From NCBI RefSeq assembly GCF_020829445.1, contig NZ_JAIVFV010000017.1, positions 1 to 64,000 of the forward strand: a stretch of 64,000 nucleotides of DNA, written 5' to 3'. Shown one piece after another: positions 50,800-60,652 of the stretch; positions within the stretch are counted from its first letter, which is position 1, and the number at the start of each line of letters is the position of its first letter. Position numbers and translations under genes: made by a program. The notes under the pieces are model-generated. The model was not told the origin of the DNA, made no database searches, and saw only the letters and a list, made by a program, of their open reading frames with translations. This stretch comes from Nostoc sp. CHAB 5836 (lineage in GTDB: Bacteria > Cyanobacteriota > Cyanobacteriia > Cyanobacteriales > Nostocaceae).

Positions 50800-53700
50800 A
50801 TGTCTCAGCAACAGCGCACCCTCTTAATTGTCGATGACTCCCCAGAAGACCGAGAACTCTATCGGCGGTATTTGCAACGCGATCGCGAATATTCTTATAA
50901 AATCCTGGAAGCAACGCTGGGGCGGCAAGGGCTAGAACTTTGGCAGCAACACCAGCCAGATGCCGTTTTACTTGATTATCGACTGCCTGACCTGGACGGA
51001 CTGGAATTTCTAGCGAAATTGCAACCCCCGACTCAACAACCATGCCTACCTGTGATTGTGGTAACGGGGCAAGGCAATGAAGCGATCGCAGTTCAGGCGA
51101 TGAAAGCGGGCGCACAAGATTATCTTGTCAAAGAGCAAATTACCTCAGAAAGGCTGCAAGTAGCAGTCAATGGGGCAATTGAGACAGTACAGCTACGCAC
51201 CCAACTGCAACAGCGTATTGAACGGGAGCGCGTAGTCTCACATATTACCCAGCAAATTCACCAATCGCTGAATCTGGATGAAATTCTTCAGACAACCGTA
51301 ACCGAGGTACGGCAGTTTCTCCAGACCGATCGCGTCCTGGTTTTTCGGTTAAAACCGAATGGGGATGGCACAGTCATCGCCGAATCAGTTGCGGGAGAAT
51401 GGCGATCGCTGCTTTCCTCCACTGTCTATGATCCTTGCCTCGCTGAGAGCTACATCCGATACAACCCACTGGAAACTGTCAGCTACGATCCCGCCTTTGT
51501 CGAGAATTATATCGAACGCTATCGTCAAGGTTACGTAACTGCGATATTTGATATTCATGATGGCAGTATTGACCCATGCCACGTTGAATTGTTGGCTCAG
51601 TTTCAAGTGAAAGCTAATCTGGTTGTGCCAATTATTCAAGATAATCAGTTTTGGGGATTGCTGATTACTCATCACTGTGCCTCTTCTCGATTTTGGCAGC
51701 CCTTAGAGATTGACTTGCTCAAAGAGCTGGCAATTCAGGTAAGTATCGCCTTGCGACAGGCAGAATTGTATCAACAGGCACAGCATGAATTAAAGGAACG
51801 CCAACAGGTAGAAGCGGAATTACGGGAAAGCCAAGAACGGCTGCGATTGGCACTGTCAGCCTCTCGGATGGGAACGTGGAACTGGAACATCCAGACCGGA
51901 AAAATTTCCTGGTCGGATAGCCTGGAAGCCTTATTTGGACTAGAGCCAGGAGAATTCGACGGCTCATTTGAGATGTTTGGATCTCGGCTGCACCCTAAAG
52001 ATCGCGATCGCGTCCTAGCAGCCGTAGATCATGCGATCGCCACCGGAGAAGATTATGACATTGAATTTCGGGTGGTATATCCCAACGGCGAGATTCGGTG
52101 GGCACTGAGCCAGGGCAAGGTGTTCTACGATCAATACGGACAACCGATTCACATGGCGGGTATTGATATAGATATCACCGAACGCAAACGGTCAGCTGAA
52201 GCGTTGCAGGATAGTGAGGAACGTTTTCGGCAACTCGCAGAAAATATTGATGCGGTGTTTTGGATCAGAGAAGTCTCCGAAAACCGCGTTAGCTATGTCA
52301 GTCCTGCCTATGAACGTCTGTGGGGATTGAATCGGCAGGAATTGTATCAAGGAGAACAAGTATGGATTGCTCGGATTGACCCAGAGGATCGAGAATCCAC
52401 CCAGAGAGCATTTCAAGAAAAAGCAGCCGCAGGTGAATTTGATCAAGAATACCGCATTGTCTTAGCCGATGGTAGTATTCGCTGGGTTCGCGATCGCTGC
52501 TTTGGGCTTCGAGATGAAACAGGAGAGATTTATCGGTTTGCAGGTATTGCCGAAGACATCAGCGATCGCAAACAAGTAGAGGAAGCATTACGCCAAAGCG
52601 AGGAACGCTATCGGTGCTTGGCAGAATTAATTCCACAATTAGTCTGGACAGCCAACCTCGAAGGAGGGTTACTAGATGTCAATCAACGTTGGTTGGAATT
52701 CACAGGATTAACGCCCGAACAAGCCCAGACAAGCGACTGGAAACAGATTGTCCATCCGGAAGATGTACTGATTCTGGCTCAACAGTGGAGCGAGGCAGTA
52801 CAACAGGGTACTTCTTATCAAGCCGAAGGTCGTATGCGGCGGGTAGATGGTGTATATCGCTGGCATCTGCACCAAGCAATTCCCCAAAAGGATAAGCTTG
52901 GTCAAATTGTCAAGTGGTTTGGCAGTGCAACTGATATCGAAGCGCAAAAACAACTGGAGGCTGAACGCGATCGCCTATTCCAGCTAGAGCGAGCTGCGCG
53001 GGCCGAAGCCGAACGCGTCAACCGCATCAAAGATGAGTTTTTTGCCATCCTCTCCCACGAATTGCGATCGCCGCTCAACCCGATTCTGGGGTGGACAAAA
53101 CTGCTGCAAACCCGCAAATTTGATGAAACCAAAACGGCTGAAGCTTTGGCTACCATCGAACGCAACGTTAAACTGCAAACTCAACTCATTGATGACTTGC
53201 TAGATATTGCCAAAATTCTGCGCGGCAAACTCAGCATTGATGCTGCTCCCGTGAATCTGGCATTTGTGATTGAATCTGCCATCGACACGGTAAGAACAGC
53301 AGCCATTGCCAAATCAATTCAGTTCCATCTGGTACTGCCGAGTATTGGGCAAGTCTCTGGAGATTCCACCCGCCTTCAACAGATCGTTTGGAACTTACTT
53401 TCCAACGCTATCAAGTTTACCCCCAACGGAGGACGGGTAGAAATCCGACTACAGCGAGTCGATGAGCAGGCACAAATTATTGTCAGTGACACTGGCAAAG
53501 GTATTAACCCTGATTTTCTCCCGTATATTTTTGAGTCATTCCGCCAAGAAGATGTCTCAATTACTCGCAAGTATGGGGGATTAGGACTGGGGTTAGCGAT
53601 CGTCCGTCAATTAGTTGAGGCTCACGGCGGCACCATCACAGCTGAGAGTCCTGGTGAAGGGTTGGGAGCCACCTTTACAGTGCAGTTACCACTGCTGAAT

Positions 53701-54177
53701 GTTGAACTGGACATTAAGCCGACAGATCAGTTGTCAACACAAGCACTAGATCTTAGAGGGATTCGCGTCCTCACAGTGGATGATGACCCCGATGCCCGTG
53801 AGCTATTAACAGTAATGCTTACTGAATACGGAGCCGCAGTCCTGACCGTTGGCTCTGCGGCACAAGTGTTGGCCAATTTGGAGTCCTTCCAACCCGATGT
53901 CTTAGTTAGTGATATTGGGATGCCCAAAGTCGATGGCTATTCCCTGATTCAACAGATCCGAACTTTACCCCCGGAAAAAGGGGGACAGATACCAGCGATC
54001 GCTTTGACTGCCTATGCAAGAGCCGATGATCACCAGCGAGCCATAACCAGTGGTTATCAATGGCACATTACAAAGCCCGTTGATCCAGAAGAGTTAGTTC
54101 AAGCTGTGGTGACACTCGTATACAGTCTTGACACTCCCCGCGCTGAAGCGACGGGGATTCTTGAATCTAAGACATGA
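50800..54177 (+). CDS. CBCR-GAF hybrid histidine kinase (REC-GAF-PAS3-HK-REC)
   Basis: 1125 residues. REC1 at about 6-120 (D59), GAF at about 150-320, three PAS domains with PAC segments (about 345-465, 470-595 and 600-720), H-box FFAILSHELRSPL (H753), N-box WNLLSNAIKFTP, G-box DTGKGI, then REC2 (D1038 in VSDIGMPKVDG). The GAF has the cyanobacteriochrome signature DPCHVELLAQFQVKANLVVP with C260-H261, so it probably binds a phycocyanobilin-type chromophore. Upstream there are two similar segments: YDPCL (C213) and YDPAF (A232), where DXCF-type CBCRs have one. The tail LDTPRAEATGILESKT lies in an IS200/IS605-like hairpin sequence. It follows the phytochrome gene pair on the same strand. Confidence 0.9.
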   Translation: MSQQQRTLLIVDDSPEDRELYRRYLQRDREYSYKILEATLGRQGLELWQQHQPDAVLLDYRLPDLDGLEFLAKLQPPTQQPCLPVIVVTGQGNEAIAVQAMKAGAQDYLVKEQITSERLQVAVNGAIETVQLRTQLQQRIERERVVSHITQQIHQSLNLDEILQTTVTEVRQFLQTDRVLVFRLKPNGDGTVIAESVAGEWRSLLSSTVYDPCLAESYIRYNPLETVSYDPAFVENYIERYRQGYVTAIFDIHDGSIDPCHVELLAQFQVKANLVVPIIQDNQFWGLLITHHCASSRFWQPLEIDLLKELAIQVSIALRQAELYQQAQHELKERQQVEAELRESQERLRLALSASRMGTWNWNIQTGKISWSDSLEALFGLEPGEFDGSFEMFGSRLHPKDRDRVLAAVDHAIATGEDYDIEFRVVYPNGEIRWALSQGKVFYDQYGQPIHMAGIDIDITERKRSAEALQDSEERFRQLAENIDAVFWIREVSENRVSYVSPAYERLWGLNRQELYQGEQVWIARIDPEDRESTQRAFQEKAAAGEFDQEYRIVLADGSIRWVRDRCFGLRDETGEIYRFAGIAEDISDRKQVEEALRQSEERYRCLAELIPQLVWTANLEGGLLDVNQRWLEFTGLTPEQAQTSDWKQIVHPEDVLILAQQWSEAVQQGTSYQAEGRMRRVDGVYRWHLHQAIPQKDKLGQIVKWFGSATDIEAQKQLEAERDRLFQLERAARAEAERVNRIKDEFFAILSHELRSPLNPILGWTKLLQTRKFDETKTAEALATIERNVKLQTQLIDDLLDIAKILRGKLSIDAAPVNLAFVIESAIDTVRTAAIAKSIQFHLVLPSIGQVSGDSTRLQQIVWNLLSNAIKFTPNGGRVEIRLQRVDEQAQIIVSDTGKGINPDFLPYIFESFRQEDVSITRKYGGLGLGLAIVRQLVEAHGGTITAESPGEGLGATFTVQLPLLNVELDIKPTDQLSTQALDLRGIRVLTVDDDPDARELLTVMLTEYGAAVLTVGSAAQVLANLESFQPDVLVSDIGMPKVDGYSLIQQIRTLPPEKGGQIPAIALTAYARADDHQRAITSGYQWHITKPVDPEELVQAVVTLVYSLDTPRAEATGILESKT

Positions 54178-54250
54178 CTTGCTCATGCAGGTTTTCACTC
54201 TTCATGAGTAGAGGACTCATCTCCCCAAGCGGGGAAGAGCATCTAGCGCA
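54135..54250. repeat. IS200/IS605-like end sequence overlapping a gene end
   Basis: A hairpin CCCCG-(CGCTGAAGCGA)-CGGGG at about 54135-54157 is of the type I recall at ends of IS200/IS605-family elements and solo repeats in cyanobacteria. A related piece (TGACACTCCCCTAGAAATGG) lies at 42949-42968. No transposase gene is present. Confidence 0.4.
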
Positions 54251-54280
54251 AAGGTTCCTGTATGCCCTACAGTACCCAAT

Positions 54281-54401
54281 CCCCTACGCAAGTGTCACAA
54301 AAATAAAAGCTTTTAGTTTGTAGTAAGGGCTTCAGCCCTGATGAAAGAGGACTAAAGTCCTCACTACAAACTAAAAATAATATGCCAGTGGCGTAAGTCC
54401 T
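54281..54401. repeat. Family F MITE-like repeat
   Basis: Ends CTACGCAAGTGTCAC and GTGGCGTAAGTCCT; the interior is nearly the same as the copy at 18587-18752. It lies just past the stop of the HdrB-like gene (plus-strand left of 54408). Confidence 0.75.
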
Positions 54402-54407
54402 AAAAAA

Positions 54408-55313
54408 CTAAAATCCTAATTTTTCCAGCACTGGCTTTGTAGAAACAACGTGGCGATCTAAACCCAGTTCTTTTGGACTAACCCCAAGTGCTAAAGCAAT
54501 CAACTGGGGTAAATGCAATACCGGTAAACCTAGCTTTTGCTCAATCACTTTTTCTACCTCTGGCTGACGCGAATCTAAATTTAAGTGGCACAGAGGACAA
54601 GGCGTAACTATACAGTCAGCACCAGATGCTAAAGCATCCTGAATATGCATCCCCGCCATCTTAAAAGATTGGGTAGTGGCATAACTAGAAAGCGGCCAAC
54701 CACAACATTGTGTCCGCCCTCGGTAATAAATTGGTGTTGCACCCACCGCTAGAAACATATTTTCCATCGCTTCCGGTTGGAAAGGGTCATCATCGGGCAT
54801 AGATTTTTGGGCACGGAGAAGATAACAGCCATAAAAAGCCGCACATTTTAATCCAGTTAATTTCCGAGTGACACGTTTGGTAATTTCCTCTAAACCATAA
54901 TCTGTCACCAAGGCGTAAAGAAGATGTTTAACGTCAGTACTGCCGCGATAAGGCGAACAGCCTTCTTTATGCAGCAAGCCATTAACTTGTTCAATGTAGA
55001 CAGGATTAGTTGTTTGGCATTCTTTCAGGTGTTCATTGACATGACCGATAACACCTTGACAAGTGCTGCAATGAGTCAGTAAGGGCAAATTTAATTCTTC
55101 TGCTAAAGCAATATTTCGAGCGTTAACTGTATCTTCTAGCAGTTGCGAATCTTCTTTAAATGTGCCAGAACCACAGCAAGCAGCTTTTTTAAGTTCAACC
55201 AGTTCAATGCCCAGTGCTTGGGTAAGGGCTTGAGTTGACTGATAAAGTTCCCGGCAGGCCCCTTGGGCAACACAACCGGGGAAGTAAGCGTATTTGAGTG
55301 TCTGAGGTAGCAT
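54408..55313 (-). CDS. HdrB-like CCG-domain heterodisulfide reductase subunit
   Basis: 301 residues with two CCG-type iron-sulfur domains: CCGSGTF (about 46-52) with CSTCQG (about 82-87), and CCGWPLSSYA (about 203) with CPLCHLN (about 239). The opening YAYFPGCVAQGACRELY is the family start. HdrB-type proteins hold noncubane 4Fe-4S clusters and carry out electron transfer or disulfide reduction. In cyanobacteria the partner is not clear, as no HdrA or HdrC gene lies nearby. Related SdhE/SdhC-like succinate dehydrogenase subunits share these domains, so that role is an alternative. Confidence 0.88.
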   Translation of the reverse strand: MLPQTLKYAYFPGCVAQGACRELYQSTQALTQALGIELVELKKAACCGSGTFKEDSQLLEDTVNARNIALAEELNLPLLTHCSTCQGVIGHVNEHLKECQTTNPVYIEQVNGLLHKEGCSPYRGSTDVKHLLYALVTDYGLEEITKRVTRKLTGLKCAAFYGCYLLRAQKSMPDDDPFQPEAMENMFLAVGATPIYYRGRTQCCGWPLSSYATTQSFKMAGMHIQDALASGADCIVTPCPLCHLNLDSRQPEVEKVIEQKLGLPVLHLPQLIALALGVSPKELGLDRHVVSTKPVLEKLGF

Positions 55314-55872
55314 AGGTGTATATTTGGGTTAGAGCGATCGCTCTAAACAATAACTGTTTTATCATTCCCTTGTTAGCACCAAAGTTCTGATGTTTGACCA
55401 AGAGCAACCCTTTAACAGTAAACAGTAAACAGTTATCTATTTATCCCGCAAGTTTTTGCCTACGCCGTACAGGTGGAATGCTTTGGTGGCGGGTCTAAAT
55501 CCCCCACCATCCGCCTGATAAGTGATAACTGATAACTGATAACTGTTTTAACCGCCTGGTTAAAAGCCGCAGCATCTAAATATTCTGGTTGCTAGCAAGG
55601 CTGTAAATACGGATTGAGACATCGTCAAAAATTTTAGCAATAATTGGAAAACCGAAGCATTTACAGGGTATCGGCGATGGCGTAACCCCCTCCACTGCTC
55701 AAGTATTCTCAGAAAGCTTACCCGATTCATTTGAGAAATGGGAGGAGTTTTCTAGCAGAAAAAGCCTTGGCAGTATACTGGCGATCGCGCTTGACGATAA
55801 GATGTATATGCTCAAAACAATGTTTCCTTTCAAGAGTAGAACCTAGCAACTGGTTAAGGACTTTTATTACTT
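55314..55872. other. Intergenic region upstream of acpP
   Basis: A heptamer array TGATAAC at 55517-55545 and a short AACAGTAAACAGT tract at 55408-55430. The 55600-55860 part is unique and may hold the acpP promoter. A frame of about 65 codons is open there but has no good start codon. Confidence 0.45.
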
Positions 55873-56127
55873 ATGAGCCAAACGGAACTTTTTGAAAAAG
55901 TCAAGAAAATCGTCATCGAACAACTGAGTGTTGAATCCCCTGATAAAGTCGTACCACAAGCCAAGTTTATGGAAGACCTGGGAGCAGATTCCCTGGATAC
56001 CGTTGAGTTAGTGATGGCTTTGGAAGAAGAATTTGATATCGAAATCCCCGACGAAGCTGCCGAGCAAATTACATCGGTTCAAGACGCAGTAGACTACATC
56101 AATAACAAAGTTACCGCATCAGCCTAA
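55873..56127 (+). CDS. acpP: Acyl carrier protein
   Basis: 84 residues, acidic. The phosphopantetheine serine is S40 in [19 protein letters not shown]. It carries growing acyl chains in fatty acid synthesis, and here it directly precedes fabF, the usual pairing. Length and motif are normal. Upstream is a unique stretch of about 250 bases that probably contains the promoter. The spacer to fabF is 261 bases. Confidence 0.98.
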   Translation: MSQTELFEKVKKIVIEQLSVESPDKVVPQAKFMEDLGADSLDTVELVMALEEEFDIEIPDEAAEQITSVQDAVDYINNKVTASA

Positions 56128-56388
56128 CTGGGGATTAGGGATGGAAATTGGGGATTGGGGATGGGAATTGGGGATGGGAAGACTTTTACCCGCACCTAGT
56201 CAGCCGAAAGGTGACGCTTTTAACGTCGCTAACGCCAGCCAGTGATGGTGAGCTACTGCGGTCTTGGGATCTCCTCAAGTGAACTAAGTAAATGGCGTGG
56301 AAACCCCCAACACCACGCTGGCTCACACTACCTACTCGCTAACCCCAAATTTTTTGCCTGCTACTTTTTCGCCATTTTTAACTGAATC

Positions 56389-57639
56389 ATGACAGATTAT
56401 ACACGTAAACGCGTTGTTGTAACTGGTGTTGGCGCGATTACACCTATAGGTAATACAGCAACAGAATATTGGGATGGATTATTGAGTGGACGCAATGGCA
56501 TTGACTACATCACATTATTTGATGCGTCTCACCATGATTGCCGCATTGCTGGTGAGGTGAAAAACTTTGATCCACATGATTACTTGGAGCGCAAAGAGGC
56601 CAAGCGCATGGATCGATATTGCCAATTTGGGGTTGCGGCAGCAAAACAGGCTCTAGCTAATGCGGAGTTAGTGATCAATGACCTGAATGCAGAACAGGTA
56701 GGTGTGATGATCGGTTCTGGCATTGGTGGCATTAAGGTATTAGAAGACCAGCAAACTATCTACCTCAACCGTGGCCCCGATCGCTGTAGTCCATTCATGA
56801 TCCCGATGATGATCGCCAATATGGCCGCAGGATTAACAGCAATTCACACGGGTGCTAAAGGGCCAAACTCCTGTCCTGTAACTGCCTGCGCTGCTGGTTC
56901 TAACGCCATCGGAGATGCTTTTCGCTTAATTCAAGGAGGATATGCCCAGGCGATGATTTGCGGGGGTACGGAGTCAGCTGTCACACCATTATCGATAGCT
57001 GGGTTTGCCGCCTGTAAAGCCCTCTCTTTTAACAACGATGACCCAGCTCATGCTTGCCGTCCTTTTGACCGCGATCGCAACGGATTTGTTTTGGCTGAAG
57101 GTTCAGGAATTCTCATTTTAGAAGAACTGCAATCCGCCATCAGTCGCGGCGCTCACATTTATGCCGAAATGATTGGCTATGGGATGACCTGTGATGCTTA
57201 CCATATCACTTCCCCCGTACCTGGTGGGCTGGGAGCAGCTAGAGCCATAGAACTGGCTCTCAAGGATGGCGACATAACTCCCGAACAGATTAGCTACATT
57301 AACGCCCACGGCACTAGCACCCCGGCTAACGATTCAACTGAAACCTCAGCAATTAAAAAAGCCTTGGGAGAACACGCCTATAAGGTAGTAATTAGCTCCA
57401 CCAAATCGATGACAGGTCATCTATTGGGCGGTTCTGGAGGTATTGAAGCAGTTGCAACAGTACTGGCGATCGCCAATGACCAAATTCCGCCAACAATCAA
57501 TTTGGAAAATCCCGATCCAGAGTGTGACTTAGATTACGTACCTAACTCTAGCCGCGCTCAAAAAGTCGAGGTAGCAATATCCAATTCTTTTGGATTTGGC
57601 GGTCATAATGTCACACTGGCCTTTAAGAAATACGTCTAA
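56389..57639 (+). CDS. fabF: Beta-ketoacyl-ACP synthase II
   Basis: 416 residues. The Cys-His-His triad is intact: active-site Cys in PVTACAAGSNAIGDAF (about 168), His in INAHGTSTPANDSTE (about 305) and His in SMTGHLLGGSGG (about 343). The N-terminus RVVVTGVGAITPIGNT is standard. It condenses malonyl-ACP with acyl-ACP during chain elongation. It is paired with acpP, and transketolase follows on the same strand after a repeat-containing gap. Confidence 0.98.
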   Translation: MTDYTRKRVVVTGVGAITPIGNTATEYWDGLLSGRNGIDYITLFDASHHDCRIAGEVKNFDPHDYLERKEAKRMDRYCQFGVAAAKQALANAELVINDLNAEQVGVMIGSGIGGIKVLEDQQTIYLNRGPDRCSPFMIPMMIANMAAGLTAIHTGAKGPNSCPVTACAAGSNAIGDAFRLIQGGYAQAMICGGTESAVTPLSIAGFAACKALSFNNDDPAHACRPFDRDRNGFVLAEGSGILILEELQSAISRGAHIYAEMIGYGMTCDAYHITSPVPGGLGAARAIELALKDGDITPEQISYINAHGTSTPANDSTETSAIKKALGEHAYKVVISSTKSMTGHLLGGSGGIEAVATVLAIANDQIPPTINLENPDPECDLDYVPNSSRAQKVEVAISNSFGFGGHNVTLAFKKYV

Positions 57640-58055
57640 AAGAAGGCAGGAGGTAGGAGTCATAATTATTCACGCGATGTGCAACTTATTCTTAAAACCC
57701 GCTTCCAAACCTCTCCCCGAAAGGTCGAGAGGCTTTGATTCTTGCTCCCCTTCCCTTGTAGGGAAGGGGTTGGGGGTTAGGTTTCAGAGAAAGTTGTACA
57801 CGGCGTATAATTCAGTAATTTGATCCGACTCTGATCCTTTGCCCGATGCCCAAAGTATCACAAATATCATTTCGATATAACTTAAGCGTTCACCATGACC
57901 CAATTATCAGCTTGATTTATCACCAGAAACTCCAGAGATCCCGCTTGTCCATCGACAAGTGGGAGTGGGATGATGAGGATACTGTGGGGAATCTAAAACA
58001 ACCCCAGCAAGAGAAGCTACCAAGAGTGCTAACCCGTCGTTAAAAACAAGAGATT
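57640..58055. other. Intergenic region between fabF and tktA
   Basis: A family-D block at about 57710-57785 (CCTCTCCCCGAAAGG and CCTTCCCTTGTAGGGAAGG) is followed by a 65-codon ORF (57846-58043) ending 12 bases before tktA. Its sequence (MPKVSQISFRYNL to LPRVLTRR) is not recognised and may be chance. Confidence 0.4.
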
Positions 58056-60083
58056 ATGACTGTTGCAACCCAATCCCTCAAAGAACTGTCCCTCGAAGAA
58101 CTTTGTATTAACTCGATCCGCTTCTTGGCTGTTGATGCCGTAGAAAAGGCAAAATCGGGACACCCAGGACTGCCAATGGGCGCGGCTCCGATGGCTTTTG
58201 TACTTTGGGATCGCTTTTTAAAGTTTAACCCCAAGAATCCCAAATGGTTTAACCGCGATCGCTTTGTCTTGTCTGCTGGTCATGGCTCCATGTTGCAGTA
58301 CGCCCTACTCTACTTGACAGGCTACGATAGCGTCACCATTGAAGATATCAAGCAATTCCGTCAATGGGAATCCAAAACCCCTGGACACCCCGAAAACTTC
58401 ATGACCCCAGGCGTGGAAGTCACCACCGGGCCACTCGGTCAAGGAATTGCCAATGGAGTTGGTTTAGCGATCGCCGAAGCGCACCTCGCCGCTAAATATA
58501 ACAAACCCGATGCCAAGATTGTTGACCATTACACCTACGTAATTTTGGGTGACGGTTGCAACATGGAAGGAATTTCTGGTGAAGCTGCTTCTTTTGCGGG
58601 ACACTTGGGACTTGGCAAACTCATCGCTTTGTACGACGATAACCACATTTCCATCGACGGTTCCACAGATGTGGCATTCACCGAAGATGTTTCCCAGCGA
58701 TTTGAAGCTTACGGTTGGCACGTCCTGCACGTTGAGGACGGCAATACTGACCTAGAAGCGATCGCCAAAGCAATTGAAGAAGCTAAAGCTGTCACCGACA
58801 AACCATCCATGATTAAGGTGACAACCACCATTGGTTACGGTTCCCCCAACAAACAAAACACTGCTGGCGTTCATGGCGCGGCTTTGGGTGCAGACGAAAT
58901 TGCCTTGACTCGTAAGCATTTAGGTTGGGAACACGAGCCTTTCGTAGTTCCAGAAGATGCTCTCAACCACACACGCAAAGCAGTTGAACGCGGCGCAGGT
59001 TACGAAGGCGGCTGGAACAAAACATTTGCCGACTACAAAGCTAAGTATCCCCAAGAAGCTGCTGAATTTGAACGCTACATAAGCGGCAAACTACCCGATG
59101 GTTGGGACAAGGTACTACCCACCTACACCCCCGAAGACAAAGGACTACCCACCCGCAAACACTCAGAAACTTGCCTCAACAAACTAGCGGCAGTTTTACC
59201 TGAATTAATCGGTGGTTCGGCTGACTTAACCCACTCCAACTTGACCGAAATCAAGGGTAAGGGCGACTTCCAAAAAGGAGAATACCAAAACCCTAACATC
59301 CACTTTGGTGTCCGGGAACACGCGATGGGTGCAATCTGTAATGGTATAGCGCTGCACACTTCGGGATTAATCCCCTACGGTGCTACCTTCTTGATCTTCA
59401 CAGACTATATGCGTGCTGCCATCCGCTTATCGGCTCTTTCTCAAGCTGGCGCGATTTGGGTGATGACTCACGATTCCATTGGACAAGGTGAAGATGGCCC
59501 CACACACCAACCCATTGAAACTCTGGCTTCCTTGCGAGCCATTCCTAATTTAACCGTGTTTCGTCCCGCAGACGGTAACGAAACCTCCGGTGCTTATAAA
59601 GTAGCGATCGAAAAGGCAAAGCAAAACGCCCCGTCTCTGTTAGCATTCACCCGTCAAAACGTTCCCAACTTGGCAGGTACATCAATTGCAGGCGTGGCGA
59701 AGGGTGGATATACCGTGGTCGATAGCCAAGGTACACCTGAGATTATCCTAATAGGAACTGGTTCAGAATTGAGCCTTGCCGTCACCGCAGCCGAAAAACT
59801 TACAGCCGAAGGTAAGAAAGTTCGTGTTGTCTCGCTACCTTCATGGGAACTATTTGAAGCACAGGATGCGGCTTATAAAGAGTCGATTTTACCAAAAGCT
59901 GTCACCAAGCGTTTGTCTGTAGAAGCTGGTAGCAGTTTCGGTTGGCACAAGTATGTGGGTACTGAAGGCGATTGCGTTAGTATCGATCGCTTTGGTGCTT
60001 CGGCTCCAGGTGGTATTTGTTTAGAAAAGTTTGGTTTTAGCGCTGATAATGTGTTAGCTAAGGCTAAACAATTGTTGGGTTAA
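58056..60083 (+). CDS. tktA: Transketolase
   Basis: 675 residues. The thiamine diphosphate motif [20 protein letters not shown] (about 165-184) and the region [15 protein letters not shown] are intact, as are the N-terminal [14 protein letters not shown] and the C-terminal [20 protein letters not shown]. It moves two-carbon units in the Calvin cycle and in the oxidative pentose phosphate pathway. It starts [18 protein letters not shown] rho-independent terminator follows at 60115-60141. Confidence 0.98.
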   Translation: MTVATQSLKELSLEELCINSIRFLAVDAVEKAKSGHPGLPMGAAPMAFVLWDRFLKFNPKNPKWFNRDRFVLSAGHGSMLQYALLYLTGYDSVTIEDIKQFRQWESKTPGHPENFMTPGVEVTTGPLGQGIANGVGLAIAEAHLAAKYNKPDAKIVDHYTYVILGDGCNMEGISGEAASFAGHLGLGKLIALYDDNHISIDGSTDVAFTEDVSQRFEAYGWHVLHVEDGNTDLEAIAKAIEEAKAVTDKPSMIKVTTTIGYGSPNKQNTAGVHGAALGADEIALTRKHLGWEHEPFVVPEDALNHTRKAVERGAGYEGGWNKTFADYKAKYPQEAAEFERYISGKLPDGWDKVLPTYTPEDKGLPTRKHSETCLNKLAAVLPELIGGSADLTHSNLTEIKGKGDFQKGEYQNPNIHFGVREHAMGAICNGIALHTSGLIPYGATFLIFTDYMRAAIRLSALSQAGAIWVMTHDSIGQGEDGPTHQPIETLASLRAIPNLTVFRPADGNETSGAYKVAIEKAKQNAPSLLAFTRQNVPNLAGTSIAGVAKGGYTVVDSQGTPEIILIGTGSELSLAVTAAEKLTAEGKKVRVVSLPSWELFEAQDAAYKESILPKAVTKRLSVEAGSSFGWHKYVGTEGDCVSIDRFGASAPGGICLEKFGFSADNVLAKAKQLLG

Positions 60084-60114
60084 TAGCAACAGAATATTCT
60101 CTTTCATTGTGCGG

Positions 60115-60141
60115 GGTGGGCTGAAAGGCCCACCTTTTTTT
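60115..60141 (+). terminator. Rho-independent terminator of tktA
   Basis: A perfect 7-bp stem, GGTGGGC (60115-60121) and GCCCACC (60128-60134), with a TGAAAG loop and seven Ts directly after. It starts 32 bases past the tktA stop. Confidence 0.9.
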
Positions 60142-60652
60142 ACGCCCAGGAGCGCTGAGTGAGATTTATAACACAATACGGTTCAGTTAAGGCTAAAACT
60201 CTGTTATCCAAGTCAATTTTTTAACGAACCGCCTTCGCGTAGCGTCTCGTAGAGAAGGCGCAGAGGACGCAGAGAGTAGAAAGAGAAGGAAAAAAATTGC
60301 TTAACTGAACTGTATTGAGATTTATAACACAATACGCTTGGGATAAGACTGAAACCCTTGTCCAGTGGACAGTGTAGAGACGTTGCAATGCAACGTCTCT
60401 ACAGGCCTATGGTTCTCCAGAAAATCCTTAACTCAAGCGTATTGATTTATAACAATACTGCGTAGGTTTTTAATATTTGTAGGTTGGGTTGAGCAATGCG
60501 TTACCCAACAAACCCCGCTCTTCGGTTGGGTTTCGTTCCTCAACCCAACCTACACATTTTTTATTTTTTGCTACAAACCCTAAATAATATGCCAGTTGCC
60601 TAAGTCCTAAAATTAACATTTCAGGGTAAAACCTTCTGCCTCCTTGCCTCCT
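60142..60652. repeat. Three consecutive MITE-like repeats
   Basis: A family-G element (60175-60326, AATACGGTTCAGTTAAGG to CTTAACTGAACTGTATTG), then a CAATACGCTTGGG / CTCAAGCGTATTG element (60333-60440, with inner palindrome GTAGAGACGTTGCAATG), then a GTAGGTTGGGTTGAG / CTCAACCCAACCTAC element (60480-60553). A half family-F end is at about 60588-60608. Confidence 0.75.

Noticed and set aside
55600-55850. Open frame of about 65 codons upstream of acpP
   Set aside because: No usable start codon; more likely the acpP promoter region.
57846-58043. 65-codon ORF just upstream of tktA
   Set aside because: Not recognised and with ordinary residue content. It could be a leader peptide, but nothing supports this.
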